Of a stretch of DNA of 64,000 nt, positions 60,979-64,000 are shown one piece after another. Every line of letters begins with the position of its first letter. Position 1 is the first letter of the stretch. The DNA is taken from contig NC_087392.1 of the NCBI RefSeq assembly GCF_963675165.1, positions 1 through 64,000 on the forward strand, written 5' to 3'. Under the pieces are notes generated by a model. That model worked only from the letters and a program-made list of their open reading frames with translations. It was not told the origin of the DNA and ran no database searches. Origin of the DNA: Halichondria panicea (taxonomy: Eukaryota; Porifera; Demospongiae; Suberitida; Halichondriidae). Position numbers and translations under genes: made by a program.

Positions 60979-63132
60979 CTACCTGCTGTTGACATTGTCC
61001 CAGTGTGCATGAGGTCTAGAAGAGCTGAGTGCTGTGACAGTTATATACTCATCAGGATTGTCACGAGCAGAATACAACTCCTCCAGTTCTGAGATAGCTC
61101 TCTCTTCAATCTGTATCACTTTGAGTGGTTTCCTCACCGTCAGTCTGCAATGGACAAACTACTACATGTATGTGTAGCTATGAATTATTTGCGTGGGCCC
61201 AAAAGATTTAAGCAGGCCATTCAATAGAGCAAAAGAAAGAGCAACAAAATACATGCATCACTTTTGAAATCAAACCATCCATCAAGGCCATTGTTACATG
61301 ACCATCCATCAAGGCCATTGTTGCATGACCATCCATCAAGGCCATTGTTACATGACCATCCATCAAGGCCATTGTTACATGACCATCCATCAAGGCCATT
61401 GTTACATGACCATCCATCAAGGCCATTGTTGCATGACCATCCATCAAGGCCATTGTTGCATGTAACTGGTGCATTGACACACGTCACGTGTTGATGGGTG
61501 TAGTTGATACTTATGACTATGGGATGCACTCTATCTACTGACCTTTGCTACCCCACTCACTGACCTTTGCTGGTCTTGTTCCATCTTTTGAGAGTGAACA
61601 ACAGAGGAAAATGAAACTTGCTGATGCTGCACTTTGACTGGTGGTAGCTGTTCACCTCCTCTGATCTGCTGTTGTGGTACTACACACTGGGCCTGTCTCT
61701 GAGCAGCAGTCTCGGCCTGTCTCCTCTGAGCAGCAGTCTCTGCCTCTGCCATGAGTTGTCTCAGGGACACACGTGGAGGAGGGGAACTATTGCAACTCCT
61801 ACACATTAGGAGGGAGGGCAATCTAACAACATGACATTAGCTCAATCAAAGAGCTTCTAGAGTTGCCTTTGTGTAACTAGAGTTTTGGTGGTGTGGTAGT
61901 CTGTCACTCACTGGGTCACCATGGCCCATGGTATATATAGAGTTTTGATTTTAACAAGCTTTCAGAAAATCATAAAATTAACGATATTGGATCAACGGAA
62001 CTAAAGTTATGGCCGTTGAAAATGCTCTATTTTGATAGTACAATTGGCTCAGTAGTTACTACACACACACAACGTAAGGTACCATGGGTTGACGGGGGAG
62101 TGGGCATGTGGAGGGGGGAGGGGACTGTCCCCTTGAGATATGAGCACACTTGAAGACTTCTGTTTCGTCACCTCCTGTATAGGGACATCATGACAACGTG
62201 GTAACCATGGAAATGCGCTTACCTGTTGTGTGTGTTCCTCCTCTCTTGCCATGATCTCCCGGAGACTCTTACTACTGCTGAGTCAGCAATATTCAACACC
62301 ATACCATACATATAATATTATAGTACTCACTTCGATGAGAGGGGTTCCCCCCACACTGCCGCCCCCTCCACTGATGAGAGGGGCTTTCCCCACACTTCCG
62401 CCCCCTCAACTGATGGACTCTCATTGAACCTCCAGGCTAGTCTAGTGCGAACACCTCGCTCCTTCAACACACACTTCCTAGACTTCTGATTGGACGATTG
62501 TGGAGTATTGTTGGCCTTCTGATTGGACGATTGTGGAGTACCGTTGGCCTTAATCTGATTGGACGATTGTGGGGTAGTTTTGGCACTTTGATTGGATGCT
62601 ATTGGAGTTGTCTGACTGGCCGCTTGAGGAGGGGGTGTGGCCAGGTGTAAAGGAGGGGGTGTGGTCAGGTGTGGAGGAGGGGGTGTGGCCAAGTGTGGAG
62701 GTGGGGACTCCACTCTCTTGTTCTCACTCTGACTGCCCTTACGTCGTCTCTTCTTACGACCTCCTGAGCTCCGAGGCTCACTGATTGGTCCCCTGTGATG
62801 AGGGGTGTGGTTAAGGGGCGCAGTCATAATATAGGGGGACTCACTGTTCCTTGGGTTCTTCATTGACCTTTGACCCATCGTCCTCCAGGAAGTAGCTATC
62901 TGGGAGGCTATCCAATGGTGGCTCTGTATAACCAGCGTCCCTGTGTGTACAGTATAACACACACACAAGTGCTCACCTGATAACTTGATAGCTCTCTTGG
63001 TTACACATGGAGCCTGTGTGAGGGAATGAGCAGTAGCTTACAATATGATCACTAACCATGCTCTGATAAGCAGAGGAGAGGGCGTCCAGTAAAGTGTGAT
63101 CCAACCCATCCAATAGTCTGGGGGGGGCACAT

Positions 63133-63205
<73 letters not shown>

Positions 63206-64000
63206 GTGCCTCCAGGAGAGCTGCTGCATTGACACAGATGAACTGAAGACAGGAGCTCTTGAGTTGAGAGGCAGAGTAGGTGTCTGCTATCTCCAGTAGC
63301 TCAGGAACATTCCTCAGGGTCACTACACACACAGACAGTGGAGGGGGCGGTTGTGTGGGTGTGGCTTACGTGAGGAGGAGAGGGAGAGTTGACAGAGATC
63401 CTTCAGTCTGAAGAGGAGCAGTTGGTCTGCCACTATCAACACCCTCACCAGCCACTTCACACAATCATTATCTACACACACACTACAATGCATTATCAGG
63501 AGTGTCAATACTCACTCTCTATTGATGGGCAAGTGTCAGAGTATATGAACTGCAGGATAGCTTTGAGTACCTCTTCCTCCACTGGTAACTGTAGACTCTC
63601 CACTCCATCACAAGACTACACACACACACACAGTGATGGAGACCACAAGAGAAGGAGACCTCACCTCACTCCAACCCATGAGCAACATACTCCTAAAGTA
63701 GTCTGAGCGAGCCACTAACACACAGCGGTGACACGGGTGGGTGGAGCCTTCCTCGCTCACCAGGACAAGGTCAGAGTACAAGGGGGAGGGACTAAGACGA
63801 GGTATATGACAGTGTAGTAGGTGAGGCTTGTTGAGAAGTCTACCACCACTCAGCAGTTCCTTAATACTGCAAGGAAGGAGTCAGAATACTCTGTGTGTGT
63901 GTGAAGTGTACCTTGTGTGTGAAGTGTACCTTGTGTGTGAAGTGTACCTTAATTGTGTGTGGAGCTAGTGTACCTTGTGCCTTGTGTGTGGAGTGTACCT
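60979..64000 (-). CDS. IBTK: IBTK, inhibitor of Bruton tyrosine kinase (3' part; 5' end beyond the window)
   Basis: Twelve exons in transcript order: 63866-63665, 63615-63516, 63471-63370, 63322-63205, 63117-63053, 63013-62977, 62940-62845, 62792-62331, 62274-62223, 62174-62083, 61798-61565, 61144-60979. The first encodes part of a BTB domain (LYSDLVLVSEEG, HRCVLVARSDYFRSMLLMGW). Next comes the second BTB/BACK-like segment (LLEIADTYSASQLKSSCLQF, VNAAALLEAR), a basic Pro/Gln-rich disordered region (GGRKKRRRKGS, PQSSNQ repeats), short SLREIMAREEE and SLRQLMAEAE motifs, and the end RKPLKVIQIEERAISELEEL. The order matches IBTK; the N-terminal ankyrin and RCC1 parts would lie to the right. All listed phases agree, but the small intron 63014-63052 is optional, since the frame is open through it. 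Confidence 0.9.
61264..61462 (-). repeat. 27-bp minisatellite x7 in the last IBTK intron
   Basis: Seven near-exact copies of GACCATCCATCAAGGCCATT followed by GTTACAT or GTTGCAT. The unit length is a multiple of three, so long repeat ORFs arise on both strands without being genes. Confidence 0.95.
61921..62030 (+). repeat. Fragment of the palindromic satellite family in an IBTK intron
   Basis: CCATGGTATATAT, AAGCTTTCAGAAAATCATAA, ATTGGATCAACGG and AAAGTTATGGCCGTTGAAA follow the order of one half-unit of the family at 54652-56665. Confidence 0.75.
63134..63204 (-). repeat. (CA)n microsatellite at an IBTK donor
   Basis: In sense orientation the repeat starts at the donor (GCACG|GTGTGTGTG) and fills the intron to near its acceptor. 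Confidence 0.9.
63890..64000 (-). repeat. Short tandem repeat at the window edge, IBTK intron
   Basis: Repeats of GTGTGTGAAGTGTACCTT with variable spacing run to the end of the window. No exon is visible in this last stretch. Confidence 0.7.

Noticed and set aside
61208-61529. 90- and 102-codon ORFs with regular 9-residue repeats
   Set aside because: The unit is 27 bp, so all frames stay open. The array lies inside an IBTK intron with well-supported flanking exons.

Overview
The window is nuclear DNA of an animal, most likely an early-branching one such as a demosponge. The evidence is spliced genes with very short introns (mostly 45-150 bp), GT-AG splice sites, tight packing on both strands, many CA/TG microsatellites, and a metazoan gene set that includes CAMSAP, a metabotropic-glutamate-type receptor, IBTK, REPS, TIR and MATH proteins. 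The sponge assignment is inference from the gene set and compactness; nothing in the sequence names the species. All exon coordinates were read by eye from splice sites, reading phase and family similarity.

Layout. 1-2830 and 3030-7920 are two unrelated tandem arrays (about 0.7 kb x4 and about 1.22 kb x4) with no credible gene. 8708-12201 (+) is USP39. 12420-13213 (+) is an acylated-looking proline-rich ORF, separated by one in-frame TGA and one further codon from a NAGPA-type glycosidase (13217-14545, +). UBXN11 (+) and a macro-domain-like gene (+) follow, then VTA1 (-) head-to-head with a REPS1/2-like EH-domain gene (+). 23144-26268 holds degenerate repeats and a possible unrecognised - strand gene facing TRMT61A (26269-27623, +). 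27624-30137 is repeat-rich.

From 30138: HGD (-), VBP1/prefoldin 3 (-) head-to-head with AKR1A1-like (+), an RI-type leucine-rich-repeat gene (-) head-to-head with a LEM-TIR gene (+), a decayed TIR copy, CAMSAP (-) head-to-head with a coiled-coil/MATH gene (+), and CDC40 (-) facing ISCU (+) with a truncated LINE between them. Then come MTRES1-like (-), an immunoglobulin-superfamily receptor with a tyrosine-rich tail (-), a 2.4 kb block of palindromic satellite and hairpins, an mGluR-like GPCR (-), and the 3' part of IBTK (-), which runs off the right edge.

Functionally most genes are unrelated housekeeping neighbours: splicing (USP39, CDC40), ESCRT and endocytosis (VTA1, REPS), Fe-S assembly (ISCU), tRNA modification (TRMT61A), tyrosine catabolism (HGD), protein folding (VBP1). 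The points that stand out are the LEM-TIR architecture, the single-stop separation before NAGPA, the Ig receptor and its splice-site-bearing minisatellites, and several dispersed palindromic or TIR repeat families that sit in introns and between genes.
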